Below are positions 47,841-60,792 of a stretch of 64,000 nt of DNA, piece after piece. Position 1 is the stretch's first letter. Each line of letters begins with the position of its first letter. This DNA comes from Rhinopithecus roxellana. Taxonomy: Eukaryota; Chordata; Mammalia; Primates; Cercopithecidae. The stretch is taken from NCBI RefSeq assembly GCF_007565055.1, contig NC_044557.1:143418993-143482992 (forward strand), given 5' to 3'. Under the pieces are notes generated by a model. The model did no database searches. It was not told the origin of the DNA and saw nothing but the letters and a program-made list of their open reading frames with translations. Position numbers and translations under genes: made by a program.

Positions 47841-47907
47841 GTCACAGCGGAACTGTCTGGCGTCACTGCGGAACTGTCTGTCTGCCGTCACAGCAGAACT
47901 GTCTGGC
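47841..47907 (+). repeat. Three-unit 21-25 bp minisatellite
   Basis: Units at 47841-47861, 47862-47886 and 47887-47907, each containing gtcac.gc.gaactgtctg. The middle unit has an extra tctg. Confidence 0.9.
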
Positions 47908-49604
47908 TTCTCTTGGAAGTATTTGTTCTTTGGCGATTCAGAGTTCGTTAAGTGTCCATCCCAGAGGAGTCCCTTCTCCTTCCCAGGATGAAGTTGCAAG
48001 CCTCCTTCCTTTCTGCTTTAAGACATTGGGGAAGAAATGATGGTGTCAGAGATGAACAGAAAGAACGTGGGACAATTATGCATTAGCCGTGGCTGTCTCA
48101 GCTGTCTGATAATGCCTTGCTTTGCTTTTTAAAATAAGCACTGAGGAAATCAGCCACTTTGTAGTTTCTGTGTCTTTGGACAGAAGAGGCTGTCATCTCT
48201 GATTATAAGATTGGTAGTTTTTTTAACAGCAGGGAGTAAGAAATGGAAAATGTCAGTTGTTATTAAAAACCCTGGGACTTGAACAGGCCGTTCTGTTTGA
48301 AAGGCTGAAAGCTAGGAAGACACAGACTAAAAATCGAGTTGGAGCTTTGGTTAAAAAATATGACTCTTGAGTTTTACATAAAGTAACTCATTCAGGTGTG
48401 CTTATTTTCGATTTATTTTCACTTATACACATATTTTTCAGACTCATAAGCAAAATAAAAAAAAAAACTGTATAGTTAATAACCAGGACATAGTCACATA
48501 GTCAGTACACATCTCTATTTTCAGTTTCAAGAAGATACAATTTCATATTTTCAGGATAAAGAGAATATGCATCACATCTTATCTTCTTGAAATATAATTA
48601 TCACTAGGAAACTATTCTGAAATATTAAAATGGTAGCCCTTTGTAGGTTTATTATCTTCTTTCCTTTGTCACAGTCCACCATGAATTACCCTTCGTAAGA
48701 TGCTATTTTGGTTGCCTAATTTTTCATCCCACAAAGTTTTATACTTTCATCTTTTTCTCTCAATTAAGCTTGAGGTGAGGATGTGGGAGTGAGTAGGAGA
48801 GGACAAAGGGATTGAAGACTATTGGATTTCTGGCTTTTGTGGACTGGGAGGAAGGTGGCTGGGCTATCAATGGAGAGAAGGAACATAGGGGATGGGGAGG
48901 GTTAGGGAAGCAGAGAACAGAACAGAGCGTTCTATTTCACAGCATGATAAATGTAGTTAATAGAGTATTGTATGTTTCAAAAGTGCCAAAAGAGTAAATT
49001 TCGAATGTTCTTACCAGAAAAAAAAAATGCTAAGTATTTTAGGTGATGGATGTGTTAATTAGTTTGATTTAATTATTCCACATTGGGTTCATAAATCATA
49101 ACATCACCTGGTATCCCATAAACTTACACAATTGTAAATTGAAGATTTACAATGAAAAAGTTCCAAACTCCTCCCTGTGATCCACAATGCCTACTTGATC
49201 TTCCCCTGTCTGTTGCTCCAGACCCATCTCAAGCCACTGTCCCTGCCTTGGTCACCTCTCCAGGCCTCCCGTCCATCCCTCAGACACACCACACTTGTCC
49301 CTACCTTAGGGTTCTTGAAGTTGCTCTTCCTGCATGCCTTCCTTTGGCTGACTTCTTAAGGAATTGACTGGCGTGATTATAGAGGCTTGGTAAGTCCCAA
49401 ATCTGACAGGGTAGGAGGGAAGGCTGGACATGTGGGGAGGAATGGCCTTTTCCATCCAAATGCCTCCTGCTGGCAGCGTCCCTTCCTGCTCAGGGGAGGT
49501 CAGCCTTTGTCATAGTAAGGCCTTCAACTGACTGGACAAAACCCACACACATTATGGAGGGTAATCTGCTTTACTCCAAGTCCTCCCATTTAAATCTCAT
49601 CCAA

Positions 49605-49886
49605 GGCCAGGTGCAGTGGCTCACGCCTATAATCACAGCACTTTGGGAGGCTGAGGCGGGTGGCTCACTTGAGGTCAGGAGTTTGAGACCAGCCTGACCA
49701 ACAGGGCAAAACCCCATCTCTACTAAAAATACAAAAATTAGGTGGACATGGTGGTGCACACTTGTAATTACAGCTACTCGGGTGGCTGAGGCAGGAGAAT
49801 TGCTTGAACCCAGGAGGCAGAGGTTACAGTGAGCTGAGATCACGCCATTGCACTCCAGCCTGGGCAACAGAGTGATACTCTGTCTC

Positions 49887-49920
<34 letters not shown>

Positions 49921-49921
49921 C
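49605..49921 (+). mobile_element. Alu (AluS-like) with (TAA)n tail
   Basis: Sense Alu. The tail has become (taa)n at about 49887-49917. Flanks aaatctcatccaa (49592-49604) and aaatcttatccaa (49922-49934). Confidence 0.95.
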
Positions 49922-50369
49922 AAATCTTATCCAAAAAATTCTTCCCAGAGACATCCAGAATAATTTTTGACCAAATATCTGGGACCATGGCCCAGTCAAG
50001 TTGACCCATAAAATTAACCATGGAGGCAACTTTCTTGGTGAGACTGTGCTGGTCTGCTTGCAATAGACAACGTTGAGTTGAGCAGTTAGTTGTCTCCTTA
50101 ATGAAGCTAGATTTAAGTTCTCAGTGTAATCAGGCAAAATAATCTCAGAAATCCTCAAAACCACAGGCATGAAAGAAATCATACAAATTTTAATTTTTTC
50201 CCTTTTCATTAAAAAATGATTTTTCTTATGAAATATTTTAAACACAAAGAAAGTACCAAGAAAAATACAACACCAGTGATATAACAAATGTTATATCTGT
50301 TCTCCAGGTACAGTGAATATTAACAGCCATATTTACTTCATATCTGTTTTTCTTAAGAAATAAAACTTG

Positions 50370-50680
50370 CCAGGGCAGGCGTGGTGGCTCATACCTGTAA
50401 TCCCAGTGCTTGTGAGAGGCTGAGGCAGGCAGATCACTTGAGGTCAGGAGTTTGAGACCAGCCTGGCTAACAAGGCAAAACCCTGTCTCTATTAAAAATA
50501 TAAAAATTATCTGGATGTGCTGGCAGGCACCTGTCGTTCCAGCTACTTGGGAGACTGAGGCAGGAGAATCTCTTGAACGCTGGAGACAGAGCTGGCAATC
50601 AGCCTAGATGGCGCTACTGTACTCCAGCCTGGGCTGGGCAGCAGAGTAAGACTCCATCTCAAAAAAAAAAAAAAAAAAAA
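50370..50680 (+). mobile_element. Alu (AluS-like)
   Basis: Sense dimeric Alu with a short duplicated 'gggctgggca' stretch near the tail and a 20-nt A run. Confidence 0.93.
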
Positions 50681-50779
50681 GGAAAAGAAAATCCTGCCAT
50701 ATACAATTAAGGCCCCCTTTGTTACTTTTTGATCCCATTTCCTTTCCTTGTCTCCTTCTCCAAGGGTGAACTGCTCTTC

Positions 50780-51690
50780 TGAAGCTGTGATTTCCATCTT
50801 GATGTTATGCTGTAAACATATGTATTGTAATGAAAATATACAGTGTTGTGCTTAACATTTAAATGGGATCATGTTACATGTAATGTTTTCTTCCAACATT
50901 GTTATTGGGATTTGTCCTTGCTTATACGTATAGACAGGCTCATTCATTTTACCTATCGGTGGTGTTTTATTATATATATATATATATATAATATATGTAT
51001 ACACACAGGATACACATGTATCATTATTCATCTCTTCTACATTTGCTGTAACATTTTTGCTATTACAGAAAATGATGTGGTGTACACCCTTGAACATGTC
51101 TCGCCGTAAACATGATCATTTCTTCAGAGTATATATCTAGAGGCAGAATTACTAGGAGGTAGGATATGTGCATCTTTAATTATACTGCATATTGCTAAAT
51201 GCCCATGAAACTGATTATACCAGTATATACTCCTACCAGCTGTACTTGGGAATTTTTGTTTCCCTGTGTACTTGCCAGTTCTTGATACTGCCAGATTTTG
51301 ATTTTCCATTCCTCTTAAGGGTGCACAGTGGAATCTTATTTTAATTTGTACTAATTTATAGTGAGATTGGGCTCATATTTTACTGGCTGGATAAGTAGGT
51401 CTTCTGTAATGACTTACACAGATCTTTTGACCATTTTTCTAGTGAATTGATTTTTTATATTGACCTATAGGATTTTATATATTGTAGATACTGATCCTTT
51501 GTCAATCATATGAGTTACATATATATCCTCCTAGTTTGTGACTTGTCTTTTGACACATTTTAAGGGAGAGGAGTTTTTCATTTCAATGAGGTTCAATGTA
51601 GCTATTTTTCCTTTATGGTTTTTGCTTGTTGTGTCACGCACAATCCACCCATAATTTATTTTTGCATATAATATGAGACATGGCGACTTT
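50780..51690 (-). mobile_element. Old LINE-1 3' fragment, antisense
   Basis: Diverged L1 3' UTR/ORF2-end pattern on the minus strand, e.g. complement of 'tgacctataggattttatat' and 'gatcctttgtcaatcatatg'. A (ta)n run lies at 50968-51000. Subfamily not assigned. Confidence 0.65.
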
Positions 51691-51738
51691 ATGATGTAAA
51701 AGTATGTACTATATAAAATTTACCACCTTAACCATTTT

Positions 51739-52009
51739 GTTGTTATTGTTTTGAGACAGAGACTCACTCTCGTTGCCCAGGCTGGAGTGCAGTGGCATGA
51801 TCTTGGGCATACCGTAACCTCTGCCTCCCGGATTCAAGCAATTCTCCTGCCTCAGCCTCCTGAGTAGCTGGGATTACAGGCACTTGTCACCAAGACTGGC
51901 TAATTTTTGTATTTTTAGTAGAGATGGAGTTTCATCATGTTGGCCAGGCTGGTCCTGAACTCCTGACCTCAGGTGATCCACCCGCCTCGGCCTCCCAAAG
52001 TGCTGGGAC
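51739..52009 (-). mobile_element. Alu (AluS-like), 5' truncated
   Basis: Antisense Alu ending at 'caaagtgctggga', missing the last part. Flanks aaccatttt on both sides show insertion into the L1 3' UTR. Confidence 0.94.
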
Positions 52010-52064
52010 AACCATTTTTAAGTGTACTATTCAGTGTTAAATACATCCATAATATTGTACAATT

Positions 52065-52182
52065 GGCCACTTGTGGTGGCTCCCACCTATAATCCCAGCA
52101 CATTGGGTGGCCAAGGCAGGTAGATCCCTTGAGCCCAGGAGTTTGAGACTAACAACTCAAACCTGGCAAACTCCATCTCTAC

Positions 52183-52213
<31 letters not shown>

Positions 52214-52387
52214 AAAATTTGCCAGGCATGGTGGTACATGCCTGTAGTCCCAGCTGCCTGGGAGGCTAATGCAGGAGGATAGCTTGAGTCTAGGAGGCAG
52301 AGGGTGCAGTGAGCCAAGATCACACCATGCACTCTAGCCTGGAAGACAGTGCCAGACCCTGCCTCAAAAAAAAAAAAAAAAAAAAAA
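52065..52387 (+). mobile_element. Alu (AluJ/S-like) with two A runs
   Basis: Sense Alu with an expanded 25-nt middle A run (52183-52207) and a 23-nt tail. Flanks ttgtacaatt and ttgtgcagcg. Confidence 0.93.
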
Positions 52388-52523
52388 GTTGTGCAGCGAT
52401 TATCACCATCCATCTGCAGAAGTCTTTGCACCTTGTAAAACTGAAACTACCCATTTAATAATGCTCCATTCACCACCAACCCCCAGCCCCTGGCAACTAC
52501 CACGTGCTTTCTTTCTCTATGAT

Positions 52524-55500
52524 TTTTAAAAAAATTTTTTTAATTTTTTAAATTTTTTTTTATTATACTTTAAGTTCTAGGGTACATGTGCATAACGTGC
52601 AGGTTTGTTACATATGTATACTTGTGCCATGTTGGTGTGCTGCACCCATCAACTCGTCAGCACCCATTAATTCATCATTTATATCAGGTATAACTCCCAA
52701 TGCAATCCCTCCCTCCTCCCCGCCACATGATAGGCCCCAGTGTGTGATGTTCCCCTTCCCGAGTCCAAGTGATCTCATTGTTCAGTTCCCACCTATGAGT
52801 GAGAACATGCGGTGTTTGGTTTTCTCTTCTTGTGATAGTTTGCTAAGAATGATGGTTTCCAGCTGCATCCATGTCCCTACAAAGGATGCAAACTCATCCT
52901 TTTTTATGGCTGCATAGTATTCCATGGTGTATATGTGCCACATTTTCTTAATCCAGTCTGTCACAGATGGACATTTGGGTTGATTCCAAGTCTTTGCTCT
53001 TGTGAATAGTGCCGCAATAAACATACGTGTGCATGTGTCTTTATAGCAGCATGATTTATAATCATTTGGGTATATACCCAGTAGTGGGATGGCTGGGTCA
53101 TATGGTACATCTAGTTCTAGATCCTTGAGGAATTGCCATACTGTTTTCCATAATGGTTGAACTAGTTTACAATCCCACCAACAGTGTAAAAGTGTTCCTA
53201 TTTCTCCACATCCTCTCCAACACCTGTTGTTTCCTGACTTTTTAATGATTGCCATCCTAACTGGTGTGAGATGGTATCTCATTGTGGTTTTGATTTGCAT
53301 TTCTCTGATGGTGAGTGATGATGAGCATTTTTTCATGTGTCTGTTGGCTGTATGAATGTCTTCTTTTGAGAAATGTCTGTTCATATCCTTTGCCCACTTT
53401 TTGATGGGGTTGTTTTTTTTCTTGTATATTTGTTTGAGTTCTTTGTAGATTCTGGATATTAGCCCTTTGTCAGATGAGTAGATTGCAAAAATTTTCTCCC
53501 ATTCTGTAGGTTGCCTGTTCACTCTGATGGTAGTTTCTTTTGCTGTGCAGAAGCTCTTTAGTTTAATTAGATCCCATTTGTCAATTTTGGCTTTTGCTGC
53601 CGTTGCTTTTGATGTTTTAGACATGAAGTCCTTGCCCATGCCTATGTCCTGAATGGTACTACCTAGGTTTTCTTCTAGGGTTTTTATGGTATTAGGTCTA
53701 ACATTTAAGTCTCTAATCCATCTTGAATTAATCTTCGTATAAGGAGTAAGGAAAGGATCCAGTTTCAGCTTTCTACTTATGGCTAGCCAATTTTCCCAGC
53801 ACCATTTATTAAATAGGGAATCCTTTCCCCATTTCTTGTTTCTCTCAGGTTTGTCAAAGATCAGATGGCTGTAGATGTGTGGTATTATTTCTGAGGGCTC
53901 TGTTCTGTTCCATTGGTCTATATCTCTGTTTTGGTACCAGTACCATGCTGTTTTGGTTACTGTAGCCTTGTAGTATAGTTTGAAGTCAGGTAGCGTGACG
54001 CCTCCAGCTTTGTCCTTTTGACTTAGGATTGTCTTGGCAATGCGGGCTCTTTTTTGGTTCCATATGAACTTTAAAGCAGTTTTTTCCAATTCTGTGAAGA
54101 AACTCATTGGTGTCTTGATGGGGATGGCATTGAATCTATAAATAACCTTGGGGCAGTATGGCCATTTTCACGATATTGATTATTCCTATCCATGAGCATG
54201 GTATGTTCTTCCATTTGTTTGTGTCCTCTTTTATTTCACTGAGCAGTGGTTTGTAGTTCTCTTTGAAGAGGTCCTTGACATCCCTTGTAAGTAGGATTCC
54301 TAGGTATTTTATTCTCTTTGAAGCAATAGTGAATGGAAGTTCATTCATGATTTGGCTCTCTGTTTGTCTGTTACTGGTGTATAAGAATGCTTGTGATTTT
54401 TGCACATTAATTTTGTATCCTGAGACTTTGCTGAAGTTGCTTATCAGCTTAAGGAGATTTTGGGCTGAGACAATGGGGTTTTCTAAATATACAATCATGT
54501 CATCTGCAAACAGGGACAATTTGACTTCTTCTTTTCCTAACTGGATACCCTTGATTTCTTTCTCTTGCCTGATTGCCCTAGCCAGAACTTCCAACACTAT
54601 GTTGAATAGGAGTGGTGAGAGAGGGCATCCCTGTCTTGTGCCAGTTTTCAAAGGGAATTTTTCCAGTTTTTGCCCATTCAGTATGATATTGGCTGTGGGT
54701 TTGTCATAAATAACTCTGATTCTTTTGAGGTACGTTCCATCAATACCGAATTTATTGAGCGTTTTTAGCATGAAGGGCTGTTGAATTTTGTCAAGCCTTT
54801 TCTGCATCTATTGAGATAATCATGTGGTTCTTGTCTTTGGTTCTGTTTATATGCTGGATGACGTTTATTGATTTGTGAATGTTGAACCAGGCTTGCATCC
54901 CAGGGATGAAGCCCACTTGATCATGGTGGATAAGCTTTTGGATGTGCTGCTGAATCCCGTTTGCCAGTATTTTATTGAGGATTTTTGCATCGATGTTCAT
55001 CAGGGATATTGGTCTAAAATTCTCTTTTTTTGTTGTGTCTCTGCCAGGCTTTGGTATCAGGATGATGTTGGCCTCATAAAATGAGTTAGGGAGGATTCCC
55101 TCTTTTTCTATTGATTGGAATAGTTTCAGAAGGAATGGTACCAGCTCCTCCTTGTACCTCTGGTAGAATTCAGCTGTGAATCCATCTGGTCCTGGACTTT
55201 TTTTGGTGGGTAGGCTATTAATTATTGCCTCAATTTCAGAGCCTGCTATTGGTCTATTCAGGGATTCAACTTCTTCCTGGTTTAGTCTTGGAAGAGTGTA
55301 AGTGTCCAGGAAATTATCCATTTCTTCTAGATTTTCTAGTTGATTTGCGTAGAGGTGTTTATAGTATTCTCTGATGGTAGTTTGTATTTCTGTGGGGTCG
55401 GTGGTGATATCCCCTTTATCATTTTTTATTGCGTCTATTTGATTCTTCTCTCTTTTCTTCTTTATTAGCCTTGCTAGCGGTCTGTCAATTTTGTTGATCT

Positions 55501-56673
55501 TTTCAAAAAACCAACTCCTGGATTCATTGATTTTTTGGAGGGTTTTTTGTGTCTCTATCTCCTTCAGTTCTGCTCTGATCTTAGTTATTTCTTGTCTTCT
55601 GCTAGCTTTTGAATGTGTTTGTTCTTGCCTCTCTAGTTCTTTTAATTGTGATGTTAGAGTGTCCATTTTAGATCTTTCCAGCTTTCTCTTGTGGGCATTT
55701 AGTGCTGTAAATTTCCCTCTACACACTGCTTTAAATGTGTCCCAGAGATTCTGGTATGTTGTATCTTTGTTCTCATTGGTTTCAAAGAACATCTTTATTT
55801 CTGCCTTCATTTCATTATGTACCCAGTAGTCATTCAGGAGCAGGTTGTTCAGTTTCCATGTAGTTGAGCGGTTTTGATTGAGTTTCTTAGTCCTGAGTTC
55901 TAGTTTGATTGCACTGTGGTCTGAGAGACAGTTTGTTATAATTTCTGTTCTTTTACATTTGCTGAGGAGTGCTTTACTTCCAATTATGTGGTCAATTTTG
56001 GAATAAGTGTGATGTGGTGCTGAGAAGAATGTATATTCTGTTGATTTGGGGTGGAGAGTTCTATAGATGTCTATTAGGTCCGCTTGGTGCAGAGATGAGT
56101 TCAATTCCTGGATATCCTTGTTAACTTTCTGTCTCGTTGATCTGTCTAATGTTGACAGTGGAGTGTTGAAGTCTCCCATTATTATTGTATGGGAGTCTAA
56201 GTCTCTTTGTATGTCTCTAAGGACTTGCTTTATGAATTTGAGTGCTCCTGTATTGGGTGCATATATATTTAGGATAGTTAGCTCTTCCTGTTGAATTGAT
56301 CCCTTTACCATTATGTAATGGCCTTCTTTGTCTCTTTTGATCTTTGATGGTTTAAAGTCTGTTTTATCAGAGACTAGGATTGCAACCCCTGCTTTTTTTT
56401 GTTCTCCATTTGCTTGGTAGATCTTCCTCCATCCCTTTATTTTGAGCCTGTGTATGTCTCTGCATGTGAGATGGGTCTCCTGAATACAGCAGACTGATGG
56501 GTCTTGACTCTGTATCCAGTTTGCCAGTCTGTGTCTTTTAATTGGAGCATTTAGTCCATTTACATTTAAGGTTAATATTGTTATGTGTGAACTTGATCCT
56601 GCCATTATGATATTAACTGGTTATTTTGCTCGTTAGTTGATGCAGTTTCTTCCTAGCCTCGATGGCCTTTACA
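52524..56673 (-). mobile_element. Younger LINE-1 (L1PA-type), 5' truncated, antisense
   Basis: About 4.15 kb. It begins with a degenerate poly-T and the L1PA 3' end (complement of the 'gtacatgtgcacaacgtgca' type, at about 52580-52610) and runs through a whole ORF2 region to about 70 bp above the ORF2 start. The 5' UTR and ORF1 are lacking. Inserted inside the old L1: the flanks 'ctttctctatga' and 'ttttgactattctaaat' join up as one L1 3' UTR. Confidence 0.92.
52782..56605 (-). pseudogene. LINE-1 ORF2 remnant, two frameshifts
   Basis: Read on the minus strand from 56605 in three open pieces: 56605-54791 (604 codons), 54807-54136 (223) and 54107-52782 (441). The first begins MAGSSSHITILTLNVNGLNA and has the endonuclease motifs GDFNTPLS and SDHSAIKL. 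The second has the reverse-transcriptase box FADDM. The third has the C-terminal Cys-rich CWRGCGEIGTLLHCW. Frameshifts fall near 54795-54807 and about 54108-54160. The size, about 1,275 codons in all, matches a full ORF2. Not functional as it stands, and not a host gene. Confidence 0.95.
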
Positions 56674-57125
56674 TTTTGACTATTCTAAATATCTCGTCTA
56701 AGTAGAATTGTACAGTATTTGTCTTTTTGTGACTGGTTTATTTCATTTAGTATCATGTCCTCAAGATTTATTCATGTTGTCATGTATGTCAGAATTTCCT
56801 TCGTTTTTGAAGTAGAATAATATTCCATTCTATGGATGGACCACACTTTGCTTACCCATTATCTGTTGCTTCCGTGTTTCAGGTATTGTGAATAGTGCTG
56901 CTGAGAACACAGGTGTAGAAATATCTCTCGGAGAGTCTGCTTTCAGTTCTTTTGGGTATTTACCCAATGGAATTGGAATTTCAGGATCATAGGGTAATTC
57001 TGTGGTTTAACTTTGTAGAAACCGGCCATACTGTTTTCCACAGTGGCTATGCTATACTATTTTACCTTTCCACCAACAGTGCACAAGAATTTCAATTCCT
57101 TCACATCCTTGCCAGCACTTGTTAT

Positions 57126-57440
57126 TTTTCTTTTTCTTTTCTTTTCTTTTTTTTTTTCTTTTAAGAGACAAGGTCTTTGTCTGTTGCCTAGGCTGGAGCA
57201 CAGTGGCACAATTATAGCTCACTGCAGTCTCAAACTCCTAGGCTCAAGTGATCTTCCCATCTCAGCCTCTTGAGCAGCTGGAACTATAAGCCTGCAATAC
57301 CATGTCTGGCTAATTTTTAAATTTTTGGTAGAGCCAGTACCTCACTGTTGCTCAGGCTGGTCTGAAATGCCTGGCCTCAAGCAGTCCTCCCTCCTCAGCC
57401 TCCCAAAGAACTGAGATTATAGGCATGAGTCACTATGACT
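57126..57440 (-). mobile_element. Alu (AluJ-like)
   Basis: Antisense, strongly diverged Alu headed by a T/C-rich run (tttcttttcttttc). The last bases ('gcccggcc') are degraded. Confidence 0.9.
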
Positions 57441-58457
57441 GTTTTCTTTCTTTTTTCTCTATTTCATAGCACCTATCCTAGAGGATGGGAGGTCATATGT
57501 CATTATGGTTTTGATTTACATTTCCCTAATGACTAGTAATGTTAAGCACCTTTTCATTTGCTTATTGGCCATTTGTATATCTTCTTTGAAAAATGTTTAC
57601 TTGAACTCTTTGCCCAGTTTTGGATTGGGTTCTTGTTGAATTATAAGAGTTCTCTATACAGTATATTCTGGGTATCAATCCTTTATTAGATATCTAATTT
57701 AAAAATATTTTTGCCTGTTTTATGGGTTGCCTTTTTAATCTGTTGTCTTTTGATGTTTAAAATGCTTTAATTTTTATGAAGTTCAATGTGCCTATTTTTT
57801 TCTTGTGTTGCTGGTGCCTTTGGTGTTGTATCTAAGAAATCACTGCCAAATCCAATGTTGTGAAGATTTGACCCTCTGTCTTCTTCTGAGAGTGTTCCAG
57901 CTTTAGGTCCTACATTTAAGTCTTTGATCCCTTTTGAGTTAATTTTTATATATGGTGTTAGATAAAGGTCCAGCTTCATTCTTTCACACATGGTTATCCA
58001 ATTTTACCAGCACCATTTATTGAAATGACTGCCCCTTCCCTATTGAATGGTGTTGGCCCCTTTGTCAAAATTCATTTGACCACATCTAAGCATTTTTACT
58101 TCTGGGTTTTTTATTATAATCTATTGGTCTATAAGTCTGTGTATATGCTGGTACCACATTGTTTTGATTACTATAGCATTGTGTTAAGTTTTGAAATGAC
58201 TATGTGTGAGTCTTCTAGTTTTTTCTTCTATTTTCAAGATTGTTTTGATTATTTGGGGTCTCAAGATTCCACATGAATTTTTAGATAGGTTTTTCTACTT
58301 CTACAAAAAGTGTCGTTGAGATTTTGGTAGAGATTACATTGAATCTGTATATCATTTTGAATAGTATTGTTATCTTTATTAAGTCGTCTGATCCATGAAC
58401 ATGGGATGTGTTTTTATTTACTTATGTCTTCTTTATCTCAGCAATGTTTTGTAGTTG

Positions 58458-58788
58458 GTTGTGTTGTTGTTGTTGTTTGTTTGTTTTTGTTTTTTTTTTT
58501 AGACAGAGTCTTGCTCTGGTGCCTGGGCTGGAATGCTGAAGTGCAGTGGTGTGATCTCTGCTCACTGCAACCTCTGCCTCTCAGATTCAAGCAATTCTCC
58601 CATCTCAGCCTCCCAAGTAGCTGGGATTACAGGCACCCACTACCATGTCTGGCTAATTTTTGTATTTTTAGTTGAGACAGGGTTTCACTGTGTTGGCCAG
58701 GCTGTTATCAAACTCCTGACCTCAAGTGATCCACCTGCTTCAGCCTCCCAAACTTCTGGGATTACAAGCATGAGCCACTGTGCCCAGT
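58458..58788 (-). mobile_element. Alu (AluS-like) with (GTT)n head
   Basis: Antisense Alu. Flanks tcagcaatgttttgtagtt and tcatcagtgttttgtagtt. A small internal duplication 'gaatgctgaagtgcagtgg' is visible near the start. Confidence 0.93.
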
Positions 58789-58856
58789 CATCAGTGTTTT
58801 GTAGTTTCCTTTGTATAAGTCTTTCACTTCCCTGGTTAATTCTAAGTATTCTTTTT

Positions 58857-59165
58857 CCTTTTTTTTTTTTTTTTTTTTTTTTTTGAGATAGAGTCTCCCT
58901 CTGTCACCCAGGCTAGAGTGCGGTGGCGCGATCTCCACTCATTGCAAGCTCCGCCTCCCAGGTTCACGCCATTCTCCTGCCTCAGCCTCCCATGTAGCTG
59001 GGACTACAGGCGTCCGCCACCACACCCGGCTAATTTTTTGTATTTTTAGTAGAGATGGGGTTTCACCGTGTTAGCCAGAATGGTCTCGATCTTCTGACCT
59101 CGTGATCCACCTGTCTTGGCCTACCGAAGTGCTGGGATTACAGGCTTGAGCCACCGTGCCCGGCC
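58857..59165 (-). mobile_element. AluY-like
   Basis: Antisense Alu headed by 26 T residues. Flanks ctaagtattcttttt and ctaaatattcttttt. Ends 'aggcttgagccaccgtgccc'. Confidence 0.95.
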
Positions 59166-60114
59166 CTAAATATTCTTTTTGATGATAGTGTAAATGGAAT
59201 TTGATTTGTAATTTCCTTCTGAGAGTGTTCATTGTCAGTGTATAGAAATGCAACTGATTTTTTGTGTATTGACTGTGTATCCTGCCACTTTACTTAATTC
59301 ATTTATTAGTTTTAACAGTTTTTTGTGGAATCTTTCTGGTTTTCTACATAGACGATTGTATGATCTGACAACAGAGATAATTTTACTTCTTCTTTTCTAA
59401 TTTGGATACCTTTTATTTATTTTATCTAACTGCTGTAGCTAGAACTTCCAAGAATAGTTGAATAGAAATGGCGAAAGTGGGCATCCCTGCCTTATTCCTG
59501 ATCTTAGAAGAAATGTCATTCAGTACTAACTATGATGTTTGTTGTGAGTTTTTCATACATGGCCTTTACTATGTTGATGTAGTTTCCTTCTCTTCCTAGT
59601 TTGTTGAGTTTTTATCATGATACGGTATTGCATGTTGTTGGATGCTTTTTCTGCACTGAGATGAGCATGTATTTTTTTCGTTTATTCTGTTAATACGGTG
59701 TATTACACTGATCAGTTTTCATATATTGTACCATCTTGCATTTCAGGAATAAATCCTACTTGGTATGGTATATGATCCTGTTGATATGCTGCTGGATTAA
59801 TTTTGATAATAACCATGTTACTGTAATACTATCTTTTATAATTGCCTATGTGTTTGCCTTTATTGAGTTACTTGTTTCTTCATTTGGCTTTGAGTTACCC
59901 ATCTGCATCCTTTCATTTCACCATGTAGCATCCTTGGACATTTCTTGCATGGCAGGTTTACTGGTAACAAACTTCCTTAGCTTTTGTTTACCCAGGAACG
60001 TCTTAATTTGTCTCCCACTTTTAAAGGACAATTTTTCCAGGATTGGCCAAAAGAATCAAGAATCAGTAGGATTCTTGATTGACAGTTGTTTTTTCTTTTA
60101 GTATTTTGAATATG

Positions 60115-60487
60115 CAGATAGTCCTAAACTTACAATGGTTTGACTTACGATTTTTTTACCTGATGATGGTGTGAACGTGATACACATTCAGTAAACACCA
60201 TACTTCAAGTACCTGTTCAACCATTCTGGTTTTCACTTTCAGTACAATATTCAATAAATTGCATGGGATATTCACTTTAAAAATGGTTTTTGTGTTAGAT
60301 GATGTGGCCAAACTGTAGGGTAATATAAATATTCTGACCATGTTTAAGGTAGGCTAGGCTAAGTTATGATGTTCAGTAAGTTAGACTGTATTAAGTGAAT
60401 TTTTGACTGACAATATTCTCAACTTATGCTGGGTTTATAAGGATGTAACCCTCCCCCCCATCATAAGGTAAGTTGAGGAGCGTCTTT
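60115..60487 (+). mobile_element. Tigger-group DNA transposon (TcMar-Tigger)
   Basis: Left end 'cagatagtcctaaacttaca', body 'cgtgatacacattcagtaaa' and 'aaggtaggctaggctaagtt', right end 'aaggtaagttgaggagcgtc'. The terminal parts are recognisably inverted to each other. Nonautonomous and ancient. Subfamily not assigned. Confidence 0.75.
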
Positions 60488-60598
60488 ATTGGCTCACTGC
60501 TTTCTGTTCTCCAAAACTAGTGATGAGAAATCTGGGGATAATCTTATTGACCATCCCTTGTATGTGATGAGTTGCTTCTCTCTTGCTGCTTTGAAGAT

Positions 60599-60600
<2 letters not shown>

Positions 60601-60631
<31 letters not shown>

Positions 60632-60792
60632 AGACAGAGTCTCACTCTGTAACCCTGGCTATAGTACAGTGGTGTGATCTCGGCTCACTACAGCCTCGAC
60701 CTCCCAGGTTCAAGCAGTCCTCCTGCCTCAGTCCTGTCAAGTAGCTGGGACTATAGACACATGCCACCATACCTGGCCAATCTTTGTCTTTT
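60601..60792 (-). mobile_element. Truncated Alu
   Basis: Antisense Alu right arm only, headed by 30 T residues and ending about 'ccatacctggccaatctttgt'. Confidence 0.9.

Noticed and set aside
49571..50287. 238-codon open frame on the minus strand
   Set aside because: Mostly translated antisense Alu, with a poly-Leu run from the (taa)n tail. Typical repeat artefact.
54263..55829. Plus-strand open frames over the younger L1
   Set aside because: They are shadows of the antisense ORF2 and are read in its complement.
52782..56605. Novel reverse-transcriptase gene
   Set aside because: The frames are standard LINE-1 ORF2 with its endonuclease, FADD-box and Cys-rich parts, already broken by frameshifts.
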